Below are positions 36,646 to 46,500 of a DNA stretch of 64,000 nucleotides, piece after piece. The notes below the pieces were generated by a model that was not told the origin of the DNA, ran no database searches, and saw only the letters and a list, made by a program, of their open reading frames with translations. This DNA comes from Ketobacter sp. MCCC 1A13808. GTDB lineage: Bacteria > Pseudomonadota > Gammaproteobacteria > Pseudomonadales > Ketobacteraceae. Position 1 is the first letter of the stretch, and every line of letters starts with the position of its first letter. The stretch lies in assembly GCF_009746715.1 (NCBI RefSeq), contig NZ_VRKW01000002.1, positions 62,001 through 126,000 on the forward strand, given 5' to 3'. The translations under genes and the position numbers were made by a program.

Positions 36646-37689
36646 CTACATCTGACTGATATACTGACGTCGATACCGTGCCGGGGTAACCCCCTGCAAA
36701 CGTTTAAACGCCCTGCTGAAATTGGAGGCATCACTGTAACCCAACATCATGGCGATGGCTTCCACCGAGCGCTTCGATTCCGTTAATAAACGTTTCGCCT
36801 GTACCATTCTTACCCGATCCAGTACGTCCTGAAAGGTGGTACCGTGGTCATGCAGGCGTCGCTTGAACGTGCGTCCGGATAAATGCAGCTTACTCGCAAC
36901 TTGTTCCAGTTTCGGGTAATCCGGCTGCGCTTCTTTCAGAATCCGGTGTACACGGTACAGCAGGTCATCTTCCACTTGTATGGTCTGTAGTTCACGCTCA
37001 CATTGCGCTTCGGCCAATTGCCGCGCCAACGGATCGGACAGTGTCAACGGCCTTAGTAATAACGGCTTTTTAAAGATTAACTGATTCGCATCCTGATTAA
37101 AGCGAACCGCCACCCGGCGCGGAAACCAGCCTTCCATTTCATCAAAATACACCGGCTGCTCACAAGTTCGCCGACAGCGCACATCTTCGGGGATCTCTCC
37201 CAACAAATTCAGGCTCATGGTGCCAAAGCTGGTCATCACGGACTCCGTCAGGAATACCGAAGCCTCCCCTAAAGAGACCAATTCGTCCAGCTGCAATACC
37301 ACCTCATCGCCCATATCGAAAATATTCAGCTGCAAGAAATCAAACCGGGTGCGGCAGTATTTCACCGCCAGCTCCAGCGCCTCTCCTAACGTGGACGCGC
37401 TCATGGCAGCAAAACCGAGAAAGCCGTGTGTGGATAATTTGAGTTGAAAGCCGAATTTGAAAGCCAGCGCAGGATCACGGGAAAGTAATTGTGCGTTTTC
37501 AATTAACGCTTTGTACTGGGCAGCAGATAGACGCCCGTCAGGCGACTTCAGTGTGGTCAGCTCAACTTCTGTACCGGCTAATAACTCCGCCGGAGGTATC
37601 CCGCTCTTAACCAGCATTTCCACCAATAATGCAGCGTAGGTGGCGCTGGCACTGAGGTGATCCAGCTCGGTTTCACTCCGGTATTGCAT
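36646..37689 (-). CDS. AraC-family transcription regulator (arabinose_bd type)
   Basis: 347 residues. An N-terminal ligand-like domain (about 15-210; VEMLVKSGIPPAELLAGTEV, FKFGFQLKLSTHGFLGFAAM) resembles the OruR/ArcR group of AraC regulators. The C-terminal pair of helix-turn-helix motifs is clear (VASKLHLSGRTFKRRLHDHG and SVEAIAMMLGYSDASNFSRA, then FKRLQGVTPARYRR). It probably regulates itself and the next gene; the inducer is unknown. The longest motif-based match is to activators of catabolic genes. Confidence 0.93.
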   Translation of the reverse strand: MQYRSETELDHLSASATYAALLVEMLVKSGIPPAELLAGTEVELTTLKSPDGRLSAAQYKALIENAQLLSRDPALAFKFGFQLKLSTHGFLGFAAMSASTLGEALELAVKYCRTRFDFLQLNIFDMGDEVVLQLDELVSLGEASVFLTESVMTSFGTMSLNLLGEIPEDVRCRRTCEQPVYFDEMEGWFPRRVAVRFNQDANQLIFKKPLLLRPLTLSDPLARQLAEAQCERELQTIQVEDDLLYRVHRILKEAQPDYPKLEQVASKLHLSGRTFKRRLHDHGTTFQDVLDRVRMVQAKRLLTESKRSVEAIAMMLGYSDASNFSRAFKRLQGVTPARYRRQYISQM

Positions 37690-37766
37690 TAATTGCTCGC
37701 TTCCGTGGCCCTAAATGACCAAACCTTACTCTTTGACCACAAAGCTGACAAGTGTTGATTCTGCGA

Positions 37767-38894
37767 TTAGAAAAACTCTTCTTCACTACTGGGCTTTGGA
37801 CTGAATGGGGCTGGGAAGTCCGCACCGGGTGTGCGATCCGGGCCAGCTGGCTGATGATCAGGGGATAGGGGTTGCGAGGCTTCGGTAGCCGGGTTGGAGG
37901 TGTCGTTATCATCGCTGATGACCATATCGAAACCCTCCAGGTTTTCCAAACCGGACTGGATCAGTAAATCCGGGTTGAACTCAGGGTCCTCAGGCAGGGG
38001 CTTTTCACCCGACAGATACTTTTCATCCTCTGCCCCTTGCTCGATGACGATCTCGACCCGGCGATTACGGGATCGGTTTTTCTCACTGCTGTTATCAATC
38101 AAAGGCTTGGTATCGGCCAACCCCACTACCGAAAATTTGTGTGGGTCCATGTCTTTTGTTTTTAGTAACTCATGAGCTACTGACACCGCACGCGCCGAGG
38201 ACAACTCCCAATTGGAACGAAAACGCGCCGTTGAAATAGGAATATCGTCGGTGTGCCCTTCCACCGAATTATTGCCATTAACATCTTTAATCGCAGCCCG
38301 AATGCGATCCATGATGGGAATAAAGCTGGCTCGCAAGGTTGCTGAACCACTGGGAAATGACCCCTTTTCTTTCACCCGGATCACGATATAACGGTTGCGG
38401 GTTTCCACTTCTACGTCACCGCTTTGAATGTCGTTTTTGAGCGATGCAGCGACCTTCACCGCATCCGCCTGGGTCATTGCAATCAGGCGCTCAAGGATTT
38501 CGGCACTATTGTCCGCGCCGCCGCCTTCCGTCTTGCCATCGCCTTTATTGGAATCTGAATCACCCGGTGAACGCACATCCAGGTTCACGTTCATGGTTTC
38601 AGCAGTGATCTGCCGGACTTCGTTGAGGGGCGTCGGGTCCGGCCGGCCCGGGGAGAATTCTTGCGCAATAATAGAAGTCCCTTTCGGGATATCTTTCACT
38701 TTGATTTCGTTTTGCACCCCAAAGGCGTCGCGCATCGAGCCGGCCACTTGTTTGTACTTAAGTACGTCCATCTCCGAGAACGCTAACAACAGCACAAAGA
38801 AACACATAAGCAACGACATCAAGTCGGCAAACGTCGCCAGATAAGCGGGCAACCCTTTCGGGCAGGGAGCGCATTCGCATTCTTCGTCAGACAT
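37767..38894 (-). CDS. motB: flagellar stator protein MotB/PomB type
   Basis: 375 residues. The N-terminal membrane helix contains the ion-channel Asp (YLATFADLMSLLMCFFVLLL). A plug-like and linker region follows, then an OmpA-type peptidoglycan-binding domain (about 190-300) with VEGHTDDIPISTARFRSNWE, LSSARAVSVAHELL and SEKNRSRNRRVEIVIEQ. The C-terminus after about 305 is a long acidic, Pro/Ser-rich extension, unusual for MotB. Sodium use is inferred from the neighbouring PomA-like gene and the xseB-ispA-dxs context known from Vibrio pomAB. No other flagellar genes are nearby. Confidence 0.92.
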   Translation of the reverse strand: MSDEECECAPCPKGLPAYLATFADLMSLLMCFFVLLLAFSEMDVLKYKQVAGSMRDAFGVQNEIKVKDIPKGTSIIAQEFSPGRPDPTPLNEVRQITAETMNVNLDVRSPGDSDSNKGDGKTEGGGADNSAEILERLIAMTQADAVKVAASLKNDIQSGDVEVETRNRYIVIRVKEKGSFPSGSATLRASFIPIMDRIRAAIKDVNGNNSVEGHTDDIPISTARFRSNWELSSARAVSVAHELLKTKDMDPHKFSVVGLADTKPLIDNSSEKNRSRNRRVEIVIEQGAEDEKYLSGEKPLPEDPEFNPDLLIQSGLENLEGFDMVISDDNDTSNPATEASQPLSPDHQPAGPDRTPGADFPAPFSPKPSSEEEFF

Positions 38895-38954
38895 GGCCGG
38901 AGCTCGCTACCGATCCCGGTGGCAACCGCTGTCGGTGTTTCGCTTGCAGTTGCA

Positions 38955-39719
38955 TCATTGTTCCTCGGCTTCGCCTACGCGTTTGTAAGCTGGCAAATAA
39001 GTCTTCAGTAACTCCTGTATCACCCGTGGATTTTGGCCGGCCTGAATCGCGAGTAAGGCATCGATAATCATGGCACTGACCCGTCCCTCTTCTTCTGCCC
39101 GCAGCCCGACTTTATCGGCCACCGGCAAAGCCCACATATTGGCAATCATCGCCCCGTATAAAGTGGTGAGCAGTGCCACTGCCATGGAGGGGCCAATGGC
39201 CTTGGGATCATCCATGGCAGACAACATTTGCACCAAACCAACCAACGTTCCGATCATTCCCATAGCCGGGGCAGTATCGCCAATATTTACGAAAATCGTT
39301 TTGCCCAATGTATGGCGCGATGCGGTTTCCTGGCGATCCTTACTGAGTATACTTTTCACGACCTCCGGGTCATGACCGTCCACCAGCAACTGTATGCCTT
39401 TTTGCAAAAACTCATTGGATACTTCTTTGCCTTCCAGCGCCAGTAAACCGCCTTTACGGGCAGCATCAGCCAGCTCCACTACTTCAAGAATGATTTCTTC
39501 CGGGGAGGCAATCTTGGTTTTAAAGGATTTGTTCATGATCTTGATGGCCCCTAAAAACTGCCCCAGGGAATATTTTGCCATCACAGCAAAAAAGGTACCG
39601 CCTACCACGATCAAAATGGAAGGCAGATTAACAAACACCATGACATCGCCACCGGTCACCATCGCCATCACAACGATCACCAGTGCACCAACTAATCCTA
39701 TAAGGGTCGCTAAATCCAC
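38955..39719 (-). CDS. motA: flagellar stator protein MotA/PomA type
   Basis: 254 residues, GTG start with GGAG upstream. Four membrane helices are visible: TLIGLVGALVIVVMAMVTGG, FVNLPSILIVVGGTFFAVM, and two near the C-terminal half (NIGDTAPAMGMIGTLVGLVQ, MAVALLTTLYGAMIANMWAL). The short length and the missing acidic insertion resemble PomA rather than E. coli MotA. With MotB it forms the ion-driven stator. It precedes motB by 60 bases. In Vibrio and relatives pomAB stands next to xseB and ispA/dxs; the same order occurs here on opposite strands. Confidence 0.93.
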   Translation of the reverse strand: MDLATLIGLVGALVIVVMAMVTGGDVMVFVNLPSILIVVGGTFFAVMAKYSLGQFLGAIKIMNKSFKTKIASPEEIILEVVELADAARKGGLLALEGKEVSNEFLQKGIQLLVDGHDPEVVKSILSKDRQETASRHTLGKTIFVNIGDTAPAMGMIGTLVGLVQMLSAMDDPKAIGPSMAVALLTTLYGAMIANMWALPVADKVGLRAEEEGRVSAMIIDALLAIQAGQNPRVIQELLKTYLPAYKRVGEAEEQ

Positions 39720-39939
39720 TCGCCAACTCCATTGCGATTAAAAGACGTACAAATAATTGACTCACCTCGGCCATAGTTTTTAAGTCTAGTCAGGAATTCC
39801 AGAAATTCAGCCCGCACACAGGGAATGATGCAGCTAAAAAAACAGACGAGACCAAGATCAAACCGGATAAATGATGGCATCGCATTGACCTCACCTCTGC
39901 AATCATTGAAACTTTGCGCCTTAATTTCCAGGAGGCACC

Positions 39940-40185
39940 ATGGCCAGAAAAAAAACAGCGATCGACTTCGAACAATCACTGCAATCCCTGGAGCTATTAG
40001 TGGACTCGATGGAAAGCGGTGAGATGACTTTGGAAAAGTCTCTGGAAGCATTTGAGCAAGGCATTAAGCTCACCAAAGAGTGTCAGCTGGCATTGCGCGA
40101 AGCTGAGCAAAAAGTAGCCATTCTGCTTTCCCAAAACGGAGAGGAAACCGTATTGCCATTCGAAGAAGATGGTGAAAATCAGTAA
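39940..40185 (+). CDS. xseB: exodeoxyribonuclease VII small subunit
   Basis: 81 residues. The small subunit of exonuclease VII, a helical protein with FEQSLQSLELLVDSMESGEM, TLEKSLEAFEQGIKLTKECQ and LREAEQKVAIL, which match the family along its length. CCAGGAGG precedes the ATG. The ispA start follows the stop directly. xseA is not in the window. Confidence 0.96.
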   Translation: MARKKTAIDFEQSLQSLELLVDSMESGEMTLEKSLEAFEQGIKLTKECQLALREAEQKVAILLSQNGEETVLPFEEDGENQ

Positions 40186-41082
40186 ATGAACACTTTTGCT
40201 CTGGAGCCTTATCTGGCCCGATGCCAGGAGCGCGTGAACCGACGCCTGGATTATTGGCTGACACAACAACACCCTCTCGCCCCCCGCCTGTTGGACGCCA
40301 TGCGTTACGCCACATTTAACGGCGGCAAGCGGGTACGCCCGGTGTTGGCCTATGCGGCGGCGGAAGCCGTGGGCGGCCAAGCTTCCCAGGCAGAAGACGT
40401 GGCTAGCGCCCTGGAAATGGTTCATTCCTACTCTCTGGTACACGACGATCTGCCAGCAATGGATAATGACGACTTGCGCCGTGGTAAACCTACCTGTCAT
40501 ATTGCGTTTGATGAAGCCACCGCCATTCTGGCTGGCGACGCCCTGCAATGTTTAGCCTTTGAAGTGCTTACCAGCTCACCAAGCGCTATTGATGATGCGA
40601 CCCGCTTGCGAATGATCCGCACCCTGTCCGTTGCCAGTGGCACTCAGGGAATGGCGGGCGGGCAGGCGCTGGATCTGGAAGCCGAAGGCAAAAGCCTGAC
40701 GCTTGAACAACTGGAGAACATTCACTTGCATAAAACCGGCGCGCTGATCCAGGCCAGCGTCAAGTTGGGCGCCATGACTTTTGCCGATACCAATCCACAG
40801 CAACTGAAAGCACTGGACTGCTATGCGGGTGCCATCGGTCTCGCCTTCCAGGTGCAGGATGATATTCTCGACGTAATTGGGGAAACCGAACAACTGGGTA
40901 AACAAAAAGGGTCCGATGAGGCACTGGCAAAAGCCACCTATCCCGCGATTTTGGGGTTGCAACCAGCGCGGGACCTGGCCCAGGAATTATGCGCTCAAGC
41001 CAATCTGGCACTGGAATCGTTCGATCACCGAGCCGACCCTCTGCGGGCACTGGCCCACTACATCGTTTCCAGAAGTCACTAG
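40186..41082 (+). CDS. ispA: farnesyl diphosphate synthase
   Basis: 298 residues. It makes geranyl and farnesyl diphosphate for ubiquinone, undecaprenyl and other isoprenoids. The first Asp-rich site is SYSLVHDDLPAMDNDDLRRG, with Asp87, Asp88 and Asp93; the second is QVQDDILDVIGE. Other motifs are NGGKRVRPVLAYAAAEA and GMAGGQALDLEAEG. It begins with no gap after the xseB TAA, and dxs follows after 132 bases. Confidence 0.97.
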   Translation: MNTFALEPYLARCQERVNRRLDYWLTQQHPLAPRLLDAMRYATFNGGKRVRPVLAYAAAEAVGGQASQAEDVASALEMVHSYSLVHDDLPAMDNDDLRRGKPTCHIAFDEATAILAGDALQCLAFEVLTSSPSAIDDATRLRMIRTLSVASGTQGMAGGQALDLEAEGKSLTLEQLENIHLHKTGALIQASVKLGAMTFADTNPQQLKALDCYAGAIGLAFQVQDDILDVIGETEQLGKQKGSDEALAKATYPAILGLQPARDLAQELCAQANLALESFDHRADPLRALAHYIVSRSH

Positions 41083-41134
41083 TGGCAGCGTCACGAAAAA
41101 CTGAAAAAAATTAGGTAGCCATCCACGACAAAGG

Positions 41135-41163
41135 ATGAGTTAAATACACACTGGCTCTATAAT
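41135..41163 (+). promoter_or_regulatory. candidate dxs promoter
   Basis: A perfect TATAAT is at 41158-41163, 51 bases before the dxs ATG. The -35 region (about 41135-41140) is poor. Confidence 0.35.
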
Positions 41164-41214
41164 GCTCGGTCATTGATACAACCCTGGCCGCTCCGGACCC
41201 TGTTAACAGGCTAA

Positions 41215-43134
41215 ATGATGTTCAAGGAAATACCGCTCACCCGCCCCACCACGCCGTTATTGGATTTAATTGAGTCCCCGGCTCAATTGCGCGCAATGGA
41301 AGAAGAACTGCTGCCGCAACTGGCCAGCGAATTGCGCGAGTACATGATGTATTGCGTAGGCAAGACCGGTGGTCACTTTGGGGCCGGTCTCGGTGTGGTG
41401 GAACTAACCGTTGCCTTGCACTACGTCTATAACACGCCGGAAGACAAACTGGTTTGGGACGTCGGCCATCAAACCTATCCCCATAAAATACTGACCGGGC
41501 GTCGCGAGCAAATGCATACCCTGCGTCTGCGCGGCGGGTTGGCCGGTTTCCCGAAACGCAGCGAGAGCGAATACGATACCTTTGGTGTGGGCCACTCCAG
41601 CACATCCATCGGCGCTGCATTGGGTATGGCTTTAGCCAGTCAGATGTCCGGCAAAGACAATCAAACCATTGCCGTCATCGGCGATGGCGCCCTCACCGCC
41701 GGAATGGCTTTCGAAGCCTTGAATCACGCCGCCCACTGCAACGCCAATATGTTAGTTATCCTGAACGATAACGAAATGTCGATTTCAGAAAATGTAGGAG
41801 GCTTATCAAATTATCTCTCCCGCGTTTGGGCCAGCCGCACCTATAACGCGTTACGTGAAGGCGGTAAAAAAGCGCTGGAAAATATGCCCAGTGCGATGGA
41901 ATTTGTACGTCGCACCGAAGAACACATGAAAGGCATGGTGTCGCCGGGCACGTTATTTGAAGAAATGGGCCTCAATTACATCGGCCCCATCGATGGCCAC
42001 AATATTGAAAAGCTGGTCACCTATTTCAACAAATTAAAGGAAATTCCCGGCCCCCACTTACTGCATGTCATAACACAAAAAGGCCGCGGCTTCTCTCCTG
42101 CCGAAAAAGACCCCATCGGCTACCATGCCCTAACTAAAATTGAACCCAAACCGGCACTCAAAACCACCGCTCCCGCGAAACCCAAACTACCTAAATTCAG
42201 CGATATATTCGGCCAATGGCTGTGCGATATGGCGCAACAGGATAAACGCTTGGTCGGTATTACGCCGGCCATGCGCGAAGGTTCCGGTATGGTGGAATTT
42301 TCCAAACGCTTTCCCAAACAATACCACGATGTGGCCATTGCAGAGCAGCACGCGGTCACGCTCGCTGCGGGATTAGCGTGTGGCGGACAAAAACCCGTGG
42401 TGGCGATCTATTCAACCTTTTTGCAACGTGCCTACGATCAATTAATTCACGATGTGGCATTGCAAAACCTCGACGTCACTTTTGGTATAGACCGCGCTGG
42501 CCTGGTGGGGGAAGACGGCCCCACCCATGCAGGTGCTTATGACCTCAGCTTTTTGCGCTGCATTCCCAATATGCTGATTATGGCGCCATCCGACGAAAAC
42601 GAATGCCGACAAATGCTTTATACCGGCTATCAGCATCCCGGCCCCGCGGCCATCCGCTATCCCCGCGGCACCGGCCCCGGTACCACGATCGAAAAAGCCA
42701 TGACCGCCCTACCCTTAGGCAAAGCACGGGTACTGGAAAGCGGCAAAGAAGTGGCAATCCTCGCCTTCGGCACTTTGCTGCACTCCTGCAAACCGGTGGC
42801 AGCGGAATTGAACGCCACACTGGTGGATATGCGCTTTGTAAAACCCCTCGATGAAGCGCTAATTCTGGCCTTGGCCGAGAGCTATTCTTTGTTGGTGACG
42901 GTGGAAGAAAATGCGGTTTCGGGCGGCGCAGGTTCGGCCGTCAATGAACTATTAGCGCAAAACAATGTGGTACTGCCCGTTTTGAATCTGGGTATACCGG
43001 ATTACTATATAGAGCACGGAAAACCCACAGAGATGGTGCAAGAGTGTCAACTGGATGCGGACGGTATCGCCCATTCGATCCGGACCCGGCTGCAGGCCCT
43101 CAAGCAAAAACCGCTCAATAAAAACGTGGTATAG
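41215..43134 (+). CDS. dxs: 1-deoxy-D-xylulose-5-phosphate synthase
   Basis: 639 residues. This thiamine diphosphate enzyme condenses pyruvate with glyceraldehyde 3-phosphate, the first step of the methylerythritol phosphate pathway. The thiamine site is [19 protein letters not shown], with the second part [53 protein letters not shown]-like ([16 protein letters not shown]) and [19 protein letters not shown] are canonical transketolase motifs. It follows xseB and ispA, a common order. Confidence 0.98.
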   Translation: MMFKEIPLTRPTTPLLDLIESPAQLRAMEEELLPQLASELREYMMYCVGKTGGHFGAGLGVVELTVALHYVYNTPEDKLVWDVGHQTYPHKILTGRREQMHTLRLRGGLAGFPKRSESEYDTFGVGHSSTSIGAALGMALASQMSGKDNQTIAVIGDGALTAGMAFEALNHAAHCNANMLVILNDNEMSISENVGGLSNYLSRVWASRTYNALREGGKKALENMPSAMEFVRRTEEHMKGMVSPGTLFEEMGLNYIGPIDGHNIEKLVTYFNKLKEIPGPHLLHVITQKGRGFSPAEKDPIGYHALTKIEPKPALKTTAPAKPKLPKFSDIFGQWLCDMAQQDKRLVGITPAMREGSGMVEFSKRFPKQYHDVAIAEQHAVTLAAGLACGGQKPVVAIYSTFLQRAYDQLIHDVALQNLDVTFGIDRAGLVGEDGPTHAGAYDLSFLRCIPNMLIMAPSDENECRQMLYTGYQHPGPAAIRYPRGTGPGTTIEKAMTALPLGKARVLESGKEVAILAFGTLLHSCKPVAAELNATLVDMRFVKPLDEALILALAESYSLLVTVEENAVSGGAGSAVNELLAQNNVVLPVLNLGIPDYYIEHGKPTEMVQECQLDADGIAHSIRTRLQALKQKPLNKNVV

Positions 43135-43194
43135 CCATCAACGGTGTCCTCTTGCGGTCCTATCGTGCCGACAGCCATGTGTTACCTTCGGACT

Positions 43195-43437
43195 TCATTC
43201 CGCTTTCTTAACGCGGATCTTATTACTACCCACAGTTTGGTTATTCAGGTTCTTGATGGCGGCTTTGGCTTCGCCGGGCTTCGGCATCTCAACAAAACCG
43301 AATCCTTTGGACGAGCCACTCACCGGATCAATAACCAGATTGCAGGATTGCACTGCTCCAAACGCCTGAAACAAACACTTCATCTCTTCTTCTGTTGTCA
43401 AGCGATCTAAGTTTCGAACTAATATTTTCATTACCAT
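43195..43437 (-). CDS. RRM-type RNA-binding protein
   Basis: 80 residues (78 from the second ATG, which has better upstream spacing). A single RNA recognition motif: RNP2-like MKILVRNLDRLTTEEEMKCL and RNP1 KGFGFVEMPKPGEAKAAI. Small RRM proteins occur in some proteobacteria, often cold-induced in cyanobacteria; the role here is not known. It is convergent with dxs and alone on its strand. Confidence 0.9.
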   Translation of the reverse strand: MVMKILVRNLDRLTTEEEMKCLFQAFGAVQSCNLVIDPVSGSSKGFGFVEMPKPGEAKAAIKNLNNQTVGSNKIRVKKAE

Positions 43438-43501
43438 TCCAGTCAGGAATTACACATTAACGGAAGTGTCAGTCTATCTTTACTGCTGCTTTTTGCGGTT
43501 T

Positions 43502-46500
43502 TTACTCCTCTGAATCGATGAGTTCCGAGGCGGGGTATGTCTTCAACCAATCGGAAGCAGCAGATAACATGGCTTTTAATGCTGCACCGAACTCATCCAG
43601 TTTCGCGTCGTATTGCTCGCTTTTCCTGGCTTTTATTACCTCTTCCAACTCTTGTGCCGTACGAAACACGCCTTTAGCACCAAAGTTTCCGATGGCACCT
43701 TTAAGCGTATGGAAGTAACGGCTGGCTTCGTCGGCCTCACCCTCCGCCAACAACCGGCGACCGTCTTCCAGCGGTTTCAAACCATCATCAACGATACGTG
43801 CAATCATTGCCAGCACTTCCCGTTCCCGGGCGGGTTTTCCACGCACGAATTTCAAAATATTTTCCGGATCAAAAATATCTTCATCATTGTCCACAGCATT
43901 CTCTTTACGCTCTTGTTCCACTGGCAGTGGTTCCTCGCGGCCAGCCTCCTGCTCCAACTCCAGGTAGTTAGGCTGATAAAACTTTGCTTGGTTCGGCAAA
44001 TATTTGGCGATGGTTAGAATCATAGAGTCAACATTGATCGGTTTACCGATAAAATCATTCATGCCGGATTCGATGCATTGCTGACGTTCAAATGCCAATA
44101 CACCCGCTGTCATTGCAATGATCGGTATTTCAAGTTGAAGCTGCTCACGAATAATTCGGGTGGCAGTGAAACCATCCATCACCGGCATCTGTACATCCAT
44201 TAATACCAAATCAAATGGCTTTTTGACCGCCTGAATTTTCTGTACCGCTTCTTCGCCATTATTCACCACATCGACTTTTGCGTCCGTTTGGTCCAGCACG
44301 CCCAACGCGATGGTCTGGTTAAGCGGATTATCTTCCACCAACAATATACGCGCCCCGCTGAGTTTGGGACGTAACTGTTCCTCTACATAGACAGCGCGGG
44401 GCAATGCGTCACTATTAAAACGGGATCGGGCTTCGGTAATACCTTCAAACAAACCGGATGCGGTCACCGGCTTGGACAATAAAATCAATTTTCCGGAATT
44501 CATCTGCTGATGGATAAAGTCTTCTTTCGCTAGCGTTGTTATCAATTTGACACAAGGCATTTTATCCGCGAAACGATCCAGCGCGTCCACACCCCGCACA
44601 TTCTGATTGAATACCAGCACATCTATCGCGTCACGGCGTTGGTCTGCCAGACCCGCCTCGGCCTCATTCAAGTCGGAAACGACTTCAACCTGCCAACACC
44701 AGTGTTCAAAATAACGTTTTATACTGTTTTGCGAGCTGTAATTGCCATCCACCAACATCACGCGCAATGACGCGTCCTGACGCTGATCTCTTTCCAGCTG
44801 TTGCTGACCGAAGACATCTCGCTTAGCCCCGGCTTGGTTCGTGCCCGGCACTACATACTCAAGCTGCATGGTGCAAACAAACTCGGTGCCGGTCTCTTCG
44901 CTACTGTGCATCTCAATGGTGCCACCCATCATTTCAATCAGTTTCTGGCAGATCGTAAGACCCAGGCCGGTACCGCCAAAACGCCGGGTAATGGAGCTGT
45001 CGCCCTGAGAAAATGCACTGAACAATCGAGCTTTTTGCTCATCCGACATTCCTATCCCGGTATCGCGCACCCGCAATTCCAGCTCAATGTGACGCTCGGT
45101 ACGGTTACACTGATTGATCTCGACCACCACTTCGCCTGCCTGCGTGAACTTAATGGCATTTCCAGTCAAGTTAACCAACACCTGCTGTATCCGGACAGAG
45201 TCGCCAATGAAATGACGCGGTACTTGCGGATCAATGGCAATAACCAGCTCCAGCTCTTTTTTGGCGGCATTGGCAGACATTATCGTAGCCAACGGTTCCA
45301 GAATATCCCCCAATTCGAAAGGCGTATGCGCCAATTCCATTTTCCCGGCTTCGATTTTTGAAACATCAAGCACATCATTCAGTACCGCCAGCAAGGCCTG
45401 GCCCGCCGCCGTGATCATACCCACGTATTTGTATTGCTGGCGGTCCAAAGAGGTATAATCCAGCAGTTGCGCCGCACCCAACACCGCATTAAGCGGAGTA
45501 CGGATCTCATGGCTCATATTGGCGAGAAAGCCGGTCTTGGCGCGATTAGCGCTCTCTGCCAGATCCCGCGACAACTCCAGCTCCTGTTCCACTTCTTTTT
45601 GCCGCGTGATGTCATGAACATTTACGATAGTATGCAGAACGCCATTGATCAGTAGCGGACTGAATTCAACGGATGCCAGAAACTGGTTTTCATCACTGCG
45701 CACTCCGTGTAATACCGCATTGCCAGCATTATTGCTGACCAACGCCTGGTGATACTTTTTAACAATTAACTCTGATTCTTGCACGTCGGGGATGAAGGTA
45801 GTGATACCTTTACCGAGCATAAGCGTATCGGAATAGCCGAATTGCTCGTGAGCCCGGCTATTGGCTTTAATCACGATTCCCATATCATCCAGCACCAGCA
45901 TCGCACCGGGAGCCAGCTCAAACAGCGATTCGAACTCGTCCCGCATTTGTTGTGCCATGCGAATCTGCTGCTCAAGAACGTTGTGAGCGGCTTTGATTTC
46001 AAACTCGTTTTTCTTCTGTTGTGTGATATTTCTCGCTATACCCAGATAACCGACTATGGCGGCGTTTTCCCGGATCGGCGTCACCGTCAAATTAATCGGT
46101 ACACGGCTACCATCCTTACGGATGTATGTCCATTCACGGGATTCAAGGAGACCATTGCGGGCATTGAATATTAACACATCGAAACCGGCGACCACCTTGC
46201 CATGCTGCAGGCTTAGCTGCTTTCCTACTTCCACTAATTCGTCTTCGTCGTGGAATATAACCGGGGTTTTACGCTGTACCATCTCATGCTTACTGTAACC
46301 CAGCAATAATTCGGCTCCGGCGCTGAATACTTCAATCAAACCTTCGGTAGTGGTGGCAATAATGGAAAATTCGCTGGCGGATTCCACAACCGAATTCAGT
46401 TTGGCTTCTGCCGACCGCATCGCAGATTGAGCACTCGCCAACTCAGTAACATCCCAATTCATTCCGACCATGCGCGTGGGTTCGCCGGAAGCATCACGTA

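Noticed and set aside
38600-39780. sigma-28 flagellar promoter upstream of motA
   Set aside because: A TAAA and a GCCGA occur near 39760-39780 on the minus strand, but the gap is about half of the required 15 bases.
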